This document shows positions 13,893 to 21,357 of a DNA stretch of 23,327 nucleotides, in pieces (position 1 is the stretch's first letter; every line of letters starts with the position of its first letter). Location of the stretch: positions 1 to 23,327 of the forward strand of contig JAJECB010000432.1 in NCBI GenBank assembly GCA_022822245.1. Reading direction: 5' to 3'. The stretch comes from Gammaproteobacteria bacterium. GTDB taxonomy: Bacteria; Pseudomonadota; Gammaproteobacteria; HK1. A program made the position numbers and the translations under genes. Below the pieces are notes generated by a model that searched no databases, was not told the DNA's origin, and was given only the letters and a program-made list of their open reading frames with translations.

Positions 13893-16042
13893 CGCTCGCC
13901 CTCGAGGAGGGTCTTGAGCCTGTCGACTGTCGTTTCGTCAAGGTCCTCCGGACGAACGTTGCCGTGTTCAAGATCTCGAACCAACCGGCCGAGCTCCTGG
14001 TTGCTGTCTCTCACGCGCTTTCGGTCCGCTTCCGTCATGTCGCGATGGATGACGCGCAGGCGTTCGCGCTCCTCGGTCGACGGATAATGGAAATCCAAAG
14101 AGAAGTTCTGAGCCTTCAGCGCCTCGTACTCGCGCGTCAGCGCGTCCATGCGCCGGCCGATTCCAAGCACCCGCACCCAAGCCTTGCTTCTCGTCATGGC
14201 GGTGAAGAGGCGATTGCGGATCCGCGCCAGATCGAAGGCGGCCGACTGGCAGTCGTGGGCGTTGATGATGTACACCATGGCCGCTTCATTGCCTTTGGCG
14301 CGGTGAATGCCCGAGAACGTTACCGATTCATTGTCGAGATAAAACGTATCCGGGTCGGTGTCGACCCCGGCGAGATGGGACTGAATGTCCATATCCAGCA
14401 ACAGGGCTCGCACGATCCCCACGTTGCCTCGAGTCGTTCGAGGATCAGGGTTGATGACGACGATGTCGCCGTGCCGGAGATCCTCTCGTTGGAGGTTGTC
14501 GCGGATTTCTTGCGCTACCCAGGCTGCCTGCTCCTGCTCCGTAGTGAACGTCCGGAAGTGGATCAGGTCGTCAACCGGGGAGTGTTCCGCGAGGAATCCC
14601 GGACTCGTCGTTTCGGGTCGAACGAGCCTGACCCGCGAACCCTCCCTCAGCTCGCCGTCTTCGGCCACATATCCAACCTCCTCCCAGAGTAGCGGATAGT
14701 CGAACATCTGGACGAGGCCTGTCTGCCCCGGCTGGGGGGCGGCTCGGTAGATGCCGAATCCGAGGGCGTGAGCCGCGACCAGAACCGGCTTGGAATTGCG
14801 GTAGCACCGCTTCAGCACGATGTCCGGACGCGGCCGGTCGCTCCCCCCATCATCAAGTCGAACCAAGGGAGTTCCATCGTCATGGCGGCCGAAGATGTCC
14901 TCGGGCGGAGGCAACGATTCGTTGGCGAGATTCTGCAGCTCGTCGTAGGCATAGACCAACCGCTTGGGTTCCTTCAGGAAGGTGTAGCAGAGCTTCAGAA
15001 AGGCTGGGGGCAGGTCCTGCGCCTCGTCCACGAGGATCGCGTCGTAGACCGGACGGGAGACTTCCGTCTGGTCCAGAGCCTGCTTGCAGGCGGCCGCGAA
15101 CGGCTCGCTCTGCCCGAATTGGCTCGTTGCCGAACGGAAGTCCAGGTAGTCGACCCGGTGACTGGAACAGTACTCGTGGTAGATCCCGCTCCGCTCGGTG
15201 CCGCCCGGCGCGCCCCACGAATTGACCACCCGCAGGCTTTGCCAGTCGGGCGCTTCTCCGGTCTTGTCGGTGTGGAAATCGCGGATGAGCCGCTGGAAGT
15301 GCCCCTTTAATGAACGCGTGTTGAACGTGACGCCGATTCTCCACTCCGGGTACTGCGCATGCAGGTAGGCCGCCTTCAACGCGAGGACAATGGTCTTGCC
15401 TGATCCGGCAAGGCCCCGTATGCGTTGCACGCCTTCCGCAGTTTCGATGACGGCCGCACTCTGGTCGTGGTCCAGCGTGGCAATGGAATCTTCCAGCCGT
15501 TTGAGCTTCGCTCCCCGGGAATCGTCGCTCTGGAAGGTTCGTCTCGCGCGGCTCCGGCGAATCCTCGCAACGCTCTCGATCACCGAAAGCGCATTTCGGT
15601 AAGTATCCTCCTCGAAATCCTCCCACTCGAGATTCTCGAGCTCGGCGAGGAGGGTGTCGGGACCGCACAGCAATCCTCCGGCGGCGCCCGAGATCGAGCC
15701 ATCCACGGCGGGAGAGAACGAAATCGTGTGAACCGGGATGCGCAGTTGCCTCCGCCGGACCAGCGCCGGACGGATCCTCAGTTGTGCATCGATCTTGTTC
15801 GCGGTGTCATCCTGACGAGCTTCATGGTCGCCAGGTTCACGCCCCTCGACGAGGTCGAAGACCACGACCCCTCGCTCGGACACCCAAAGAGCGTCGACGC
15901 GATGCGGCCCCTCGGCGGTGCCGATGATCGGGTAGCCGACGAACAGCCGGCCGGACCAATCGGCTCGGGTCGAGAGAGCCTCGATCAGCTTGCCGCTGGC
16001 CACGGGTTTCAGGCTCGCGCCACGAATGACCTCAATGCTCAT
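13889..16042 (-). CDS. Superfamily 1 (UvrD-like) helicase of the helicase-DUF2290 defence pair
   Basis: The product is 717 residues. The N-terminal ~110 residues look like a worn NERD/restriction-endonuclease-like domain: HRVDALWVSERGVVVFDLVEG has the D and a hydrophobic strand, but the expected E-x-K is D-L-V (63-65). A helicase Q-motif LDHDQSAAVI (191-199) precedes Walker A GLAGSGKT (210-217); Walker B is ILVDEAQD (336-343), motif IV/Va is near TFSGIHRAKGNEAAMVYIIN, and motif VI is RNRLFTAMTRSKAWVRVLG. It should be an ATP-driven DNA helicase or translocase in the cytoplasm. The start ATG at 16042 is preceded by a perfect GGAGGTGA ribosome-binding site, stronger than those of most genes here. 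No convincing promoter was seen in 16043-16231. Confidence 0.9.
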   Translation of the reverse strand: MSIEVIRGASLKPVASGKLIEALSTRADWSGRLFVGYPIIGTAEGPHRVDALWVSERGVVVFDLVEGREPGDHEARQDDTANKIDAQLRIRPALVRRRQLRIPVHTISFSPAVDGSISGAAGGLLCGPDTLLAELENLEWEDFEEDTYRNALSVIESVARIRRSRARRTFQSDDSRGAKLKRLEDSIATLDHDQSAAVIETAEGVQRIRGLAGSGKTIVLALKAAYLHAQYPEWRIGVTFNTRSLKGHFQRLIRDFHTDKTGEAPDWQSLRVVNSWGAPGGTERSGIYHEYCSSHRVDYLDFRSATSQFGQSEPFAAACKQALDQTEVSRPVYDAILVDEAQDLPPAFLKLCYTFLKEPKRLVYAYDELQNLANESLPPPEDIFGRHDDGTPLVRLDDGGSDRPRPDIVLKRCYRNSKPVLVAAHALGFGIYRAAPQPGQTGLVQMFDYPLLWEEVGYVAEDGELREGSRVRLVRPETTSPGFLAEHSPVDDLIHFRTFTTEQEQAAWVAQEIRDNLQREDLRHGDIVVINPDPRTTRGNVGIVRALLLDMDIQSHLAGVDTDPDTFYLDNESVTFSGIHRAKGNEAAMVYIINAHDCQSAAFDLARIRNRLFTAMTRSKAWVRVLGIGRRMDALTREYEALKAQNFSLDFHYPSTEERERLRVIHRDMTEADRKRVRDSNQELGRLVRDLEHGNVRPEDLDETTVDRLKTLLEGER

Positions 16043-16231
16043 CTTCGGTCACCTCCACGCGGACAGTGTACGGCGCCCGATTCGACGCAAGCTTGGCAAT
16101 TGTGGCCGTTGTCGCAGGGAAATCCGGCCATTGCCCGTGGTCCCAAGGACTACGTTGTGGGGCCGTGCCCCCGGAAAACACGTGGCGCAGGTACCGGGAA
16201 GGTCGGGCGAGGTCGATCCACTCGTTGCGCG

Positions 16232-17089
16232 CTATCCGGGGACCGGCCCCTCCACGACTCCACCAACCGTTTCGCGTGGGTCACCGGCGCCACCCGTGCG
16301 TCCCGTTTCCCGCACCGTGCGCAGGAAGGCGGCGACCGCGGCGTTGAACTCCTCGTGGCGCTCGGCGTTCACCGCGTGGCCGGCGGGGAGGTCCACCACC
16401 CGAAGACCCGGGACGTTCGCTTGCGCGTAGTCGCGGTGGGGGGCGAAGCGCTTCTCGTAGATCCCGCAGACCATCATCGTCGGGACCGAGATCGTGCGGG
16501 CCGCCTCGCGCACCGAGACGTCGACGTTGAGATGCCGGTACGAATCGGCGATCGCGCGCGGGTCGATGCGGCCCGTGTCGGCGACCATCTCCCGGTGCAG
16601 ATCGGGCGGAAGGCGCCGCGCGCGGCGCGGGTGCACGGGGAGGTCCTCGACGGCGGCGAGGCCGCGGGCCTCGATGTCCTCGATGGCGGCCCTCGCGAGG
16701 CGCCTCCGCTCGACGATGATCTCGGCCGTTGCGAACGCGGAGTTCGAGTTGGTGAAGACTTGGGCGATGACCCGCTCGGGAAACGCGAGCGAGTACCGGA
16801 GGGTGAGCGACGCGCCGAGCGACTGCCCGCAGAGGTACCACCGCTCCACGCCGAGTCGTTCGCGGATCGCCTCGAACTGCCGGAGGTAGCCGGCGGCCGA
16901 GTAGTCGTCCGGCGTTTCGCCGGCCGGCGATCGTCCGTGCCCCCACAGCTCGACGACCACCGGGCGGCAGACCGCGCCGAGCGGCTCGAGGTTCTCCCGC
17001 CACTGCGCCCGGCTCGAGAGGAAGCCGTGCACGAACAGCATCGGCGGCCCGTCGCCGGGGTGCTCCTCGAAGTGAAGCCGCGGTTCCAC
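16232..17089 (-). CDS. Alpha/beta hydrolase
   Basis: The 285-residue protein has the alpha/beta hydrolase layout: oxyanion-loop HG (residues 21-22, MLFVHGFLSS), ELWGHGRSP, nucleophile elbow GQSLGAS with Ser90, and a C-terminal catalytic His in LPAGHAVNAERHEEF (His238). The acidic residue is probably in VCGIYEKRFAP or close by. Substrate cannot be predicted; relatives include esterases, C-C bond hydrolases and haloperoxidase-like enzymes. A GTG start at 17089 is used, with TAGGA upstream. The final 20 residues are low-complexity (GGAGDPRETVGGVVEG) and may be a tail. It is divergent from the methyltransferase gene. Confidence 0.88.
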   Translation of the reverse strand: MEPRLHFEEHPGDGPPMLFVHGFLSSRAQWRENLEPLGAVCRPVVVELWGHGRSPAGETPDDYSAAGYLRQFEAIRERLGVERWYLCGQSLGASLTLRYSLAFPERVIAQVFTNSNSAFATAEIIVERRRLARAAIEDIEARGLAAVEDLPVHPRRARRLPPDLHREMVADTGRIDPRAIADSYRHLNVDVSVREAARTISVPTMMVCGIYEKRFAPHRDYAQANVPGLRVVDLPAGHAVNAERHEEFNAAVAAFLRTVRETGRTGGAGDPRETVGGVVEGPVPG

Positions 17090-17186
17090 GGCGAGGAATC
17101 CTAGCAGCCCCTCGGCCGGGAATCGGGAATCGGGCCGGGCGGCGCCGGTGGTTCCCGTCTCGGGTGGAAGATCGGATAGGGCAGCC

Positions 17187-17192
17187 TATGAT
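17187..17192 (+). promoter_or_regulatory. -10 element of a possibly leaderless methyltransferase transcript
   Basis: TATGAT lies 6 bp before the ATG at 17199, so transcription would begin at or next to the start codon. The -35 region at 17164-17169 (GTGGAA) is poor. No Shine-Dalgarno sequence precedes this ATG. Confidence 0.35.
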
Positions 17193-17198
17193 CCGTGC

Positions 17199-17933
17199 AT
17201 GGAATCGGACCCGGATCCGCGCGGCCTGCCCGGCGCTGGCGACCCGCTCGCCAGAGTGCGTGCCGGCTACGACCGGTGGGCGGAGGTCTACGACCACGAC
17301 GCCAATCCGTTGCCGGCCCTCGAGGAGCCGCGCGTTCGCGAGGCGCTCGGCGAGGTGCACGGGCAGGAGGTGCTCGACCTCGGCTGCGGCACCGGCCGGC
17401 ACTCCGCGTGGCTTGCCGGCGCGGGGGCGCGGGTCACCGCGCTCGACTTCTCGGCGGGGATGCTGGCGAAGGCCCGGGAGAGGGTCTCGGCCGGCGACGC
17501 CCGCTTCGTCACCCACGACCTCCACGAACCGCTGCCCTTCGAGGACGCGTCGTTCGATGCGGTGGTGAGCGGCCTGGTCCTGGAGCACCTCCGCGACCTC
17601 GCCGCGTTCTTCGCCGAGGCCCATCGGATCCTCCGCCCGGGCGGGCGCGCCGTCGTATCCGCGATGCACCCTGCGATGTTCCTTCGCGGGAGCCAGGCGC
17701 GCTTCACCGATCCCGACTCTGGAGAGGTGGTGATGCCGGGGAGCCTCCCCCACCGGATCGGAGATTTCGTCATGGCCGCGGTGGGGGCGGGCTTCTCGCT
17801 CCGCGGGGTCGGCGAGCACGCCCCGGACGCGGACTTCGCCGCGCGGTATCCGCGGGCCGAGCGCTATGTCGGCTGGCCCATGCTGGTGGTGCTCGACCTT
17901 CGCGTCGGCCACCGGGGCGGAACGGAGCGGTAG
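17199..17933 (+). CDS. Class I SAM-dependent methyltransferase
   Basis: The 244-residue protein starts MESDPDPRG and shows a YDRWAEVYDHDANPL segment, motif I VLDLGCGTG (58-66), an acidic residue ending strand two (VTALDFS), motif post-II around ARFVTHDLHEPLPFEDASFDAVVSGLVLEHL and LRPGGRAVVSAMHPAMF. This is a UbiE/UbiG/BioC-like class I methyltransferase; small-molecule rather than nucleic-acid substrates are usual, but the substrate is unknown. An in-frame GTG-led frame extends upstream to 17148 but contains no family residues, so the ATG at 17199 was chosen. A Trm112-like gene follows 155 bp downstream, and such proteins activate some class I methyltransferases, so a functional link is possible. 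Confidence 0.88.
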   Translation: MESDPDPRGLPGAGDPLARVRAGYDRWAEVYDHDANPLPALEEPRVREALGEVHGQEVLDLGCGTGRHSAWLAGAGARVTALDFSAGMLAKARERVSAGDARFVTHDLHEPLPFEDASFDAVVSGLVLEHLRDLAAFFAEAHRILRPGGRAVVSAMHPAMFLRGSQARFTDPDSGEVVMPGSLPHRIGDFVMAAVGAGFSLRGVGEHAPDADFAARYPRAERYVGWPMLVVLDLRVGHRGGTER

Positions 17934-18048
17934 CCCGGCCCCTGCCCCGGCCCCGGGAGAGCGGCGCGGCGCGGCCCCTCGCTCCGGAGTGCCCCGTTCC
18001 GGCCGGATTCCCCACCTGTCCGCCCACCCATCCGGCGATCCGGGCGTC

Positions 18049-18057
18049 TGCTATGAT
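18049..18057 (+). promoter_or_regulatory. Extended -10 promoter for the Trm112-like gene
   Basis: TGCTATGAT fits the extended -10 pattern TGnTATAAT with one mismatch. Transcription would start near 18064 and give a leader of about 25 nt to the ATG at 18089. No -35 match is seen. Confidence 0.5.
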
Positions 18058-18088
18058 GCGCCCCCCGTTGGGCGGCGTCGTTCCCCGG

Positions 18089-18358
18089 ATGGCAGTCGAT
18101 CGGAAACTCCTTGAAATCCTTTGCTGTCCGGTGACCCGCGCCCCGGTGGAGCGGTTGCCGGCGGCGAAACTCCGGCTTGTGAACGAAGCCATTCGCGGGG
18201 GCCGGGTCAAGCAGGCCGACGGCTCCCCGGTGGAGACGGAGCTCGCCGAGGCGCTCATCACGTCCACCGGAACGACGATCTACCCGGTGGAGGACGGGAT
18301 CCCGCTCATGCTGGAGGATCGGTCGATAGCCGCCTTCCAGGTCGATTCGCTCGGATGA
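18089..18358 (+). CDS. Trm112-like protein lacking most zinc ligands
   Basis: The 89-residue protein begins MAVDRKLLEILCCPVTRAPVERL and ends with the family-typical TTIYPVEDGIPLMLED. Trm112/YcaR proteins are small (about 60 residues) and in several organisms act as activating partners of methyltransferases. Here the usual CPxC...C zinc set is reduced: the second Cys position is Thr (CPVT) and no later Cys exists. A 30-residue insertion (about 28-60) separates the two conserved ends. It lies 155 bp after a class I methyltransferase and 67 bp before peroxiredoxin on the same strand. Confidence 0.8.
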   Translation: MAVDRKLLEILCCPVTRAPVERLPAAKLRLVNEAIRGGRVKQADGSPVETELAEALITSTGTTIYPVEDGIPLMLEDRSIAAFQVDSLG

Positions 18359-18425
18359 CCGCGGGGCGGCGGCCTCGGACCGGGACCCCGAGCCCGAACG
18401 AACAACCGAAAGGAGAAAACCCGAA

Positions 18426-18908
18426 ATGACGATTTCCGTTGGCGACCGGATCCCTTCCATCGACCTCACCCGGATGACGGACGAGGGCCCGCAGGCAGTT
18501 TCCACGGACGACTTCTTCGCGGGCCGGAAGGTGGTCCTGTTCGCGGTACCCGGCGCCTACACCCCGACGTGTTCCGCCCAGCACCTTCCGGGGTTCACCG
18601 CCAACGCCGATGCCCTTCGCGCGAAGGGGGTCGACACGGTGGCCTGCCTCGCGACCAACGACGTGTTCGTCATGGACGCGTGGGGCAAGGACCAGGGCAC
18701 CGCAGGCAAGGTCGAGATGCTTGCGGACGGGAGCGGCGAGTTCACCAAGGCGATGGGCCTCGAGTTCGACCTCTCGGCGCGCGGCCTCGGCGTGCGCTCG
18801 CAGCGCTACGCACTGGTGGCGGACGACGGGGTGGTGACGGCCCTCAACGTGGACGAGGGCGGCGGGCTCGACAAGAGCTCCGCGGAGTCGATCCTCGCCG
18901 GGCTCTAG
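18426..18908 (+). CDS. Prx5-type peroxiredoxin
   Basis: The 160-residue protein has the Prx5 signature PGAYTPTCSAQHLPGF with peroxidatic Cys49, and VACLATNDVFVMDAWGKDQ with Cys74. It reduces H2O2 and organic hydroperoxides, usually with glutathione/glutaredoxin or thioredoxin as donor. Length and end (SSAESILAGL) agree with the family. The ATG at 18426 follows AAAGGAGAAAA, a strong ribosome-binding site. The TAG stop overlaps the left end of the MITE-like palindrome, so the insertion may have contributed the stop codon. Confidence 0.93.
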   Translation: MTISVGDRIPSIDLTRMTDEGPQAVSTDDFFAGRKVVLFAVPGAYTPTCSAQHLPGFTANADALRAKGVDTVACLATNDVFVMDAWGKDQGTAGKVEMLADGSGEFTKAMGLEFDLSARGLGVRSQRYALVADDGVVTALNVDEGGGLDKSSAESILAGL

Positions 18909-19099
18909 CCCGGAAAATTCACCGATGTTCGTCGCGAGGGCGCCAAGATGCTTGTGGTAGTGGGCCGCACGGACCGAAAGAGCGCATGCGCGCTGCTGAA
19001 GGCGTAGCCGTGCCTACGTCGAAGCGGCTTTCGGGAGTACGGCCCGCTAACGCAAGCAGATTGGCGTCCGCAGCAGGACATCGGCGAACTTTCCGGGCT
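18907..19099. mobile_element. MITE-like 193-bp giant imperfect palindrome
   Basis: The ends are perfect 10-bp inverted repeats, AGCCCGGAAA at 18907-18916 and TTTCCGGGCT at 19090-19099. Similarity continues inwards for about 65 bp per arm with small mismatches and indels (for example CACCGATGT against ACATCGGCG, and TGGGCCGCAC against GTACGGCCCGC). The inside also pairs: CCGAAAG (18974-18980) with CTTTCGG (19028-19034), closing on CGTAG/CTACG around the centre near 19010. Thus the whole element can fold into one hairpin. It has no ORF. CT lies on both outer sides, a possible 2-bp target duplication. This is what a non-autonomous transposon (MITE) looks like; the parent IS family was not recognised. 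Confidence 0.7.
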
Positions 19100-19224
19100 C
19101 TTGCCCGGAACGAAGGCGGCCGGCGCCCGACGGCGGCGCCGGTCCGGTGGCCCGCCGCCGGACGCGCTCACCCTATCGGGGCAGGCAACCAGCAAGTCCG
19201 AGCAGAGGGCGGCGGAGTCGGTAG

Positions 19225-19311
19225 GTCGGATTGGCGAAGCGTAATCCGACATCAACGTGCGAAGCGTGTCCCCTGGCCCGCAAGCGTCGGATTATGCTGC
19301 GCCAATCCGAC
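19225..19311. repeat. Pair of inverted REP-like palindromes
   Basis: Two 26-bp palindromes with arms GTCGGATT/AATCCGAC lie at 19225-19250 (centre GGCGAAGCGT) and 19286-19311 (centre ATGCTGCGCC), 35 bp apart. They belong to the same family as the units at 1919-2094, with the same paired layout. They sit between the convergent prx and etfA genes, 54 bp from the etfA stop. The stretch 19100-19224 between the MITE and this repeat holds only GC-rich sequence with no gene. Confidence 0.85.
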
Positions 19312-19364
19312 ACTTGCGGATCTACGCACTCGTCGTCGAGGTGCTTCGGTAGTGTGAACGCGAC

Positions 19365-20318
19365 CTATTCGAGCGCCTTGGCGAGCTCCTCGTCGAGCTC
19401 GGGGAGGGCCTTGAAGAGGTCGGCGACCACGCCGTAGTCCGCGACCTGGAAGATCGGGGCTTCCTCGTCCTTGTTGATGGCGACGATCACCTTGCTGTCC
19501 TTCATCCCCGCGAGGTGCTGGATGGCCCCGGAGATGCCGACCGCGATGTAGAGGTCCGGGGCGACGACCTTTCCGGTCTGCCCGACCTGGTAGTCGTTCG
19601 GCACGAAGCCGGCATCCACCGCCGCCCGGGAAGCGCCTACCGCCGCCCCGAGCCGGTCCGCCACCGTCTCGAGGAGGTGGAAGTTGTCGCCGCTCTGCAT
19701 CCCGCGCCCGCCGGAGATGACGATGCTCGCGGAGGTGAGCTCGGGCCGCTCGGAGCGGGTGAGCTCCTGGCCGACGAAGCTCGAGAGATCGCCGCCCGCT
19801 CCGGCCCCGCCGCCGCCCACCTCCTCGATGGGCGCCGCGCCGCCGGTGTCCGCGACGGCCTCGTAGGCGGTCGCCCGGACGGTGACCACCTTCTTCGCGT
19901 CGGAGGTGCGGACGGTCGCGATCGCGTTGCCCGCGTAGATGGGGCGCACGAACGTGTCGGCCGACTCGATGCCGATGATGTCGGAGATGGGCGCCACGTC
20001 GAGGAGCGCCGCGGTCCGGGGAAGGATGTTCTTCCCCCCCGTGGTATGCGCGGCGAGGATCGCGTCGTACGGGCCGGCGAGGTCGACCAGCAGGTCCGCG
20101 ATGGGCTCGGCGAGGCCGTGGGAGAAGGCGGGCGCGTCGGCGAGCAGCACCCGGGATGCTCCCTCGACCGCCGCCGCCGCTTCCGCCGCGCTCCGGGCGC
20201 CTTCCCCGCACACGAGCAGGTGAACGTCGGCGTCGATCTCCCGCGCCGCCGCGACTGCGCACAGGGACGCGTTGAGGATGGCCGAGCCGTCGTGCTCGGC
20301 ATAGACGAGAACGCTCAT
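19365..20318 (-). CDS. etfA: Electron transfer flavoprotein subunit alpha
   Basis: The 317-residue protein has the ETF alpha layout: an N-terminal AANH-like domain ([25 protein letters not shown]), the middle [32 protein letters not shown], and the C-terminal FAD-binding domain with [57 protein letters not shown] and [21 protein letters not shown]. With EtfB it carries electrons from acyl-CoA and other dehydrogenases to ETF-QO. The start ATG overlaps the etfB stop by one base (TGATG). It is preceded in the transcript by etfB, the usual order. Confidence 0.97.
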   Translation of the reverse strand: MSVLVYAEHDGSAILNASLCAVAAAREIDADVHLLVCGEGARSAAEAAAAVEGASRVLLADAPAFSHGLAEPIADLLVDLAGPYDAILAAHTTGGKNILPRTAALLDVAPISDIIGIESADTFVRPIYAGNAIATVRTSDAKKVVTVRATAYEAVADTGGAAPIEEVGGGGAGAGGDLSSFVGQELTRSERPELTSASIVISGGRGMQSGDNFHLLETVADRLGAAVGASRAAVDAGFVPNDYQVGQTGKVVAPDLYIAVGISGAIQHLAGMKDSKVIVAINKDEEAPIFQVADYGVVADLFKALPELDEELAKALE

Positions 20319-21073
20319 CAGATCACCTTGGCCTCGTTGTGGAGCTTGCTCACCAGACCGGCCACGTCTTCCACGATGACCCCGGCCTGGCGCTGCGGCG
20401 GTTCCTTGACGGAGACGACGGTGAGGCGCGGATCGGGCGATACCCCGAGCTCCTCCGGGCTCACCGCGTCGATCGGCTTCTTCTTCGCCTTCATGATGTT
20501 GGGAAGGGAGGCATAGCGCGGCTCGTTGAGTCGGAGATCGGTGGTGACCACCATCGGGAGCGCGAGTGCCACCGTCTCGAGCCCGCCGTCCACCTCGCGG
20601 GTGACGTTCGCGGTTCCGCCGCCGCCGTCGAGATCGATCCGGGATGCGAACGTGCCCTGCGACCAGCCGAGGAGACCGGCGAGCATCTGCCCGGTCTGGC
20701 TGTTGTCGTTGTCGATGGCCTGCTTGCCGAGGATGACGAGCCCCGGCTGTTCGCGCTCGACCACGACCTTGAGCATCTTGGCGATCGCGAGGGGCTGGAG
20801 CTCGTCGTCGGTGAGCACGTGGATGCCCCGGTCCGCGCCCATCGCGAGGGCGGTGCGGATGGTCTCCTGGCACTTCTGCGCCCCGAGCGAGACGACCGCC
20901 ACCTCCTCCGCCTTGCCCGCCTCCTTCAGGCGCAGCGCCTCCTCGACCGCGATCTCGTCGAAGGGGTTCATGGACATCTTGACGTTGGCCGTCTCGACCC
21001 CCGTCTCGTCCGACTTGACCCGGATCTTGACGTTGTAGTCGACGACCCGCTTGACCGCCACCAGTATCTTCAT
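20318..21073 (-). CDS. etfB: Electron transfer flavoprotein subunit beta
   Basis: The 251-residue protein begins [20 protein letters not shown] and contains [21 protein letters not shown] and the ETF beta signature [25 protein letters not shown], which binds AMP and the partner. The lysine-rich recognition region [11 protein letters not shown], which docks to dehydrogenases, is present. The start at 21073 gives the family-standard N-terminus, although an open frame continues upstream. It is translationally coupled to etfA and divergent from the Fe-S protein gene. Confidence 0.97.
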   Translation of the reverse strand: MKILVAVKRVVDYNVKIRVKSDETGVETANVKMSMNPFDEIAVEEALRLKEAGKAEEVAVVSLGAQKCQETIRTALAMGADRGIHVLTDDELQPLAIAKMLKVVVEREQPGLVILGKQAIDNDNSQTGQMLAGLLGWSQGTFASRIDLDGGGGTANVTREVDGGLETVALALPMVVTTDLRLNEPRYASLPNIMKAKKKPIDAVSPEELGVSPDPRLTVVSVKEPPQRQAGVIVEDVAGLVSKLHNEAKVI

Positions 21074-21357
21074 CGCCGCATTTTCGCTTCGTGACCGGCC
21101 CGGAATCGGGCGAGCGCGAAGGGTAATTGCGCGCGCCGCTCCATGCAACGGATTCGGGACGACACGGCCGACCCGGCGCGCCTTCGCGCCGCCCTCGAAT
21201 GGCGCCCCCGCCGCGGCGTCCGTCGCTTCATCGTCCGCACCGCGCTCGCGTGGGAGAGGAGGCTCGCGGGTGGAGGCGGCCCCTCGCCTTGAATCGGCGT
21301 CCCTCCCGTGGCATCGTCGAAGCGGGAACGCTCTTCGACCCAGGGACGCGCCATCGC
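21074..21357. other. Divergent intergenic region between etfBA and the Fe-S protein
   Basis: This 284-bp region should hold promoters for both directions. I found no clear -35/-10 pair. A 6-bp hairpin GGCGCG/CGCGCC with loop CCTT lies near 21175-21190. The frames running through it on both strands look like non-coding extensions of the flanking genes. Confidence 0.45.

Noticed and set aside
13120..16231. Direct repeats or att sites bounding the helicase-DUF2290 island
   Set aside because: No matching repeats were found by eye in 13120-13232 and 16043-16231, and no integrase or tRNA gene is adjacent.
18089..18358. Trm112-like protein as tetraacyldisaccharide 4'-kinase-associated YcaR with lpxK/kdsB
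   Set aside because: No lpxK or kdsB is in the neighbourhood; the adjacent genes are a methyltransferase and a peroxiredoxin.
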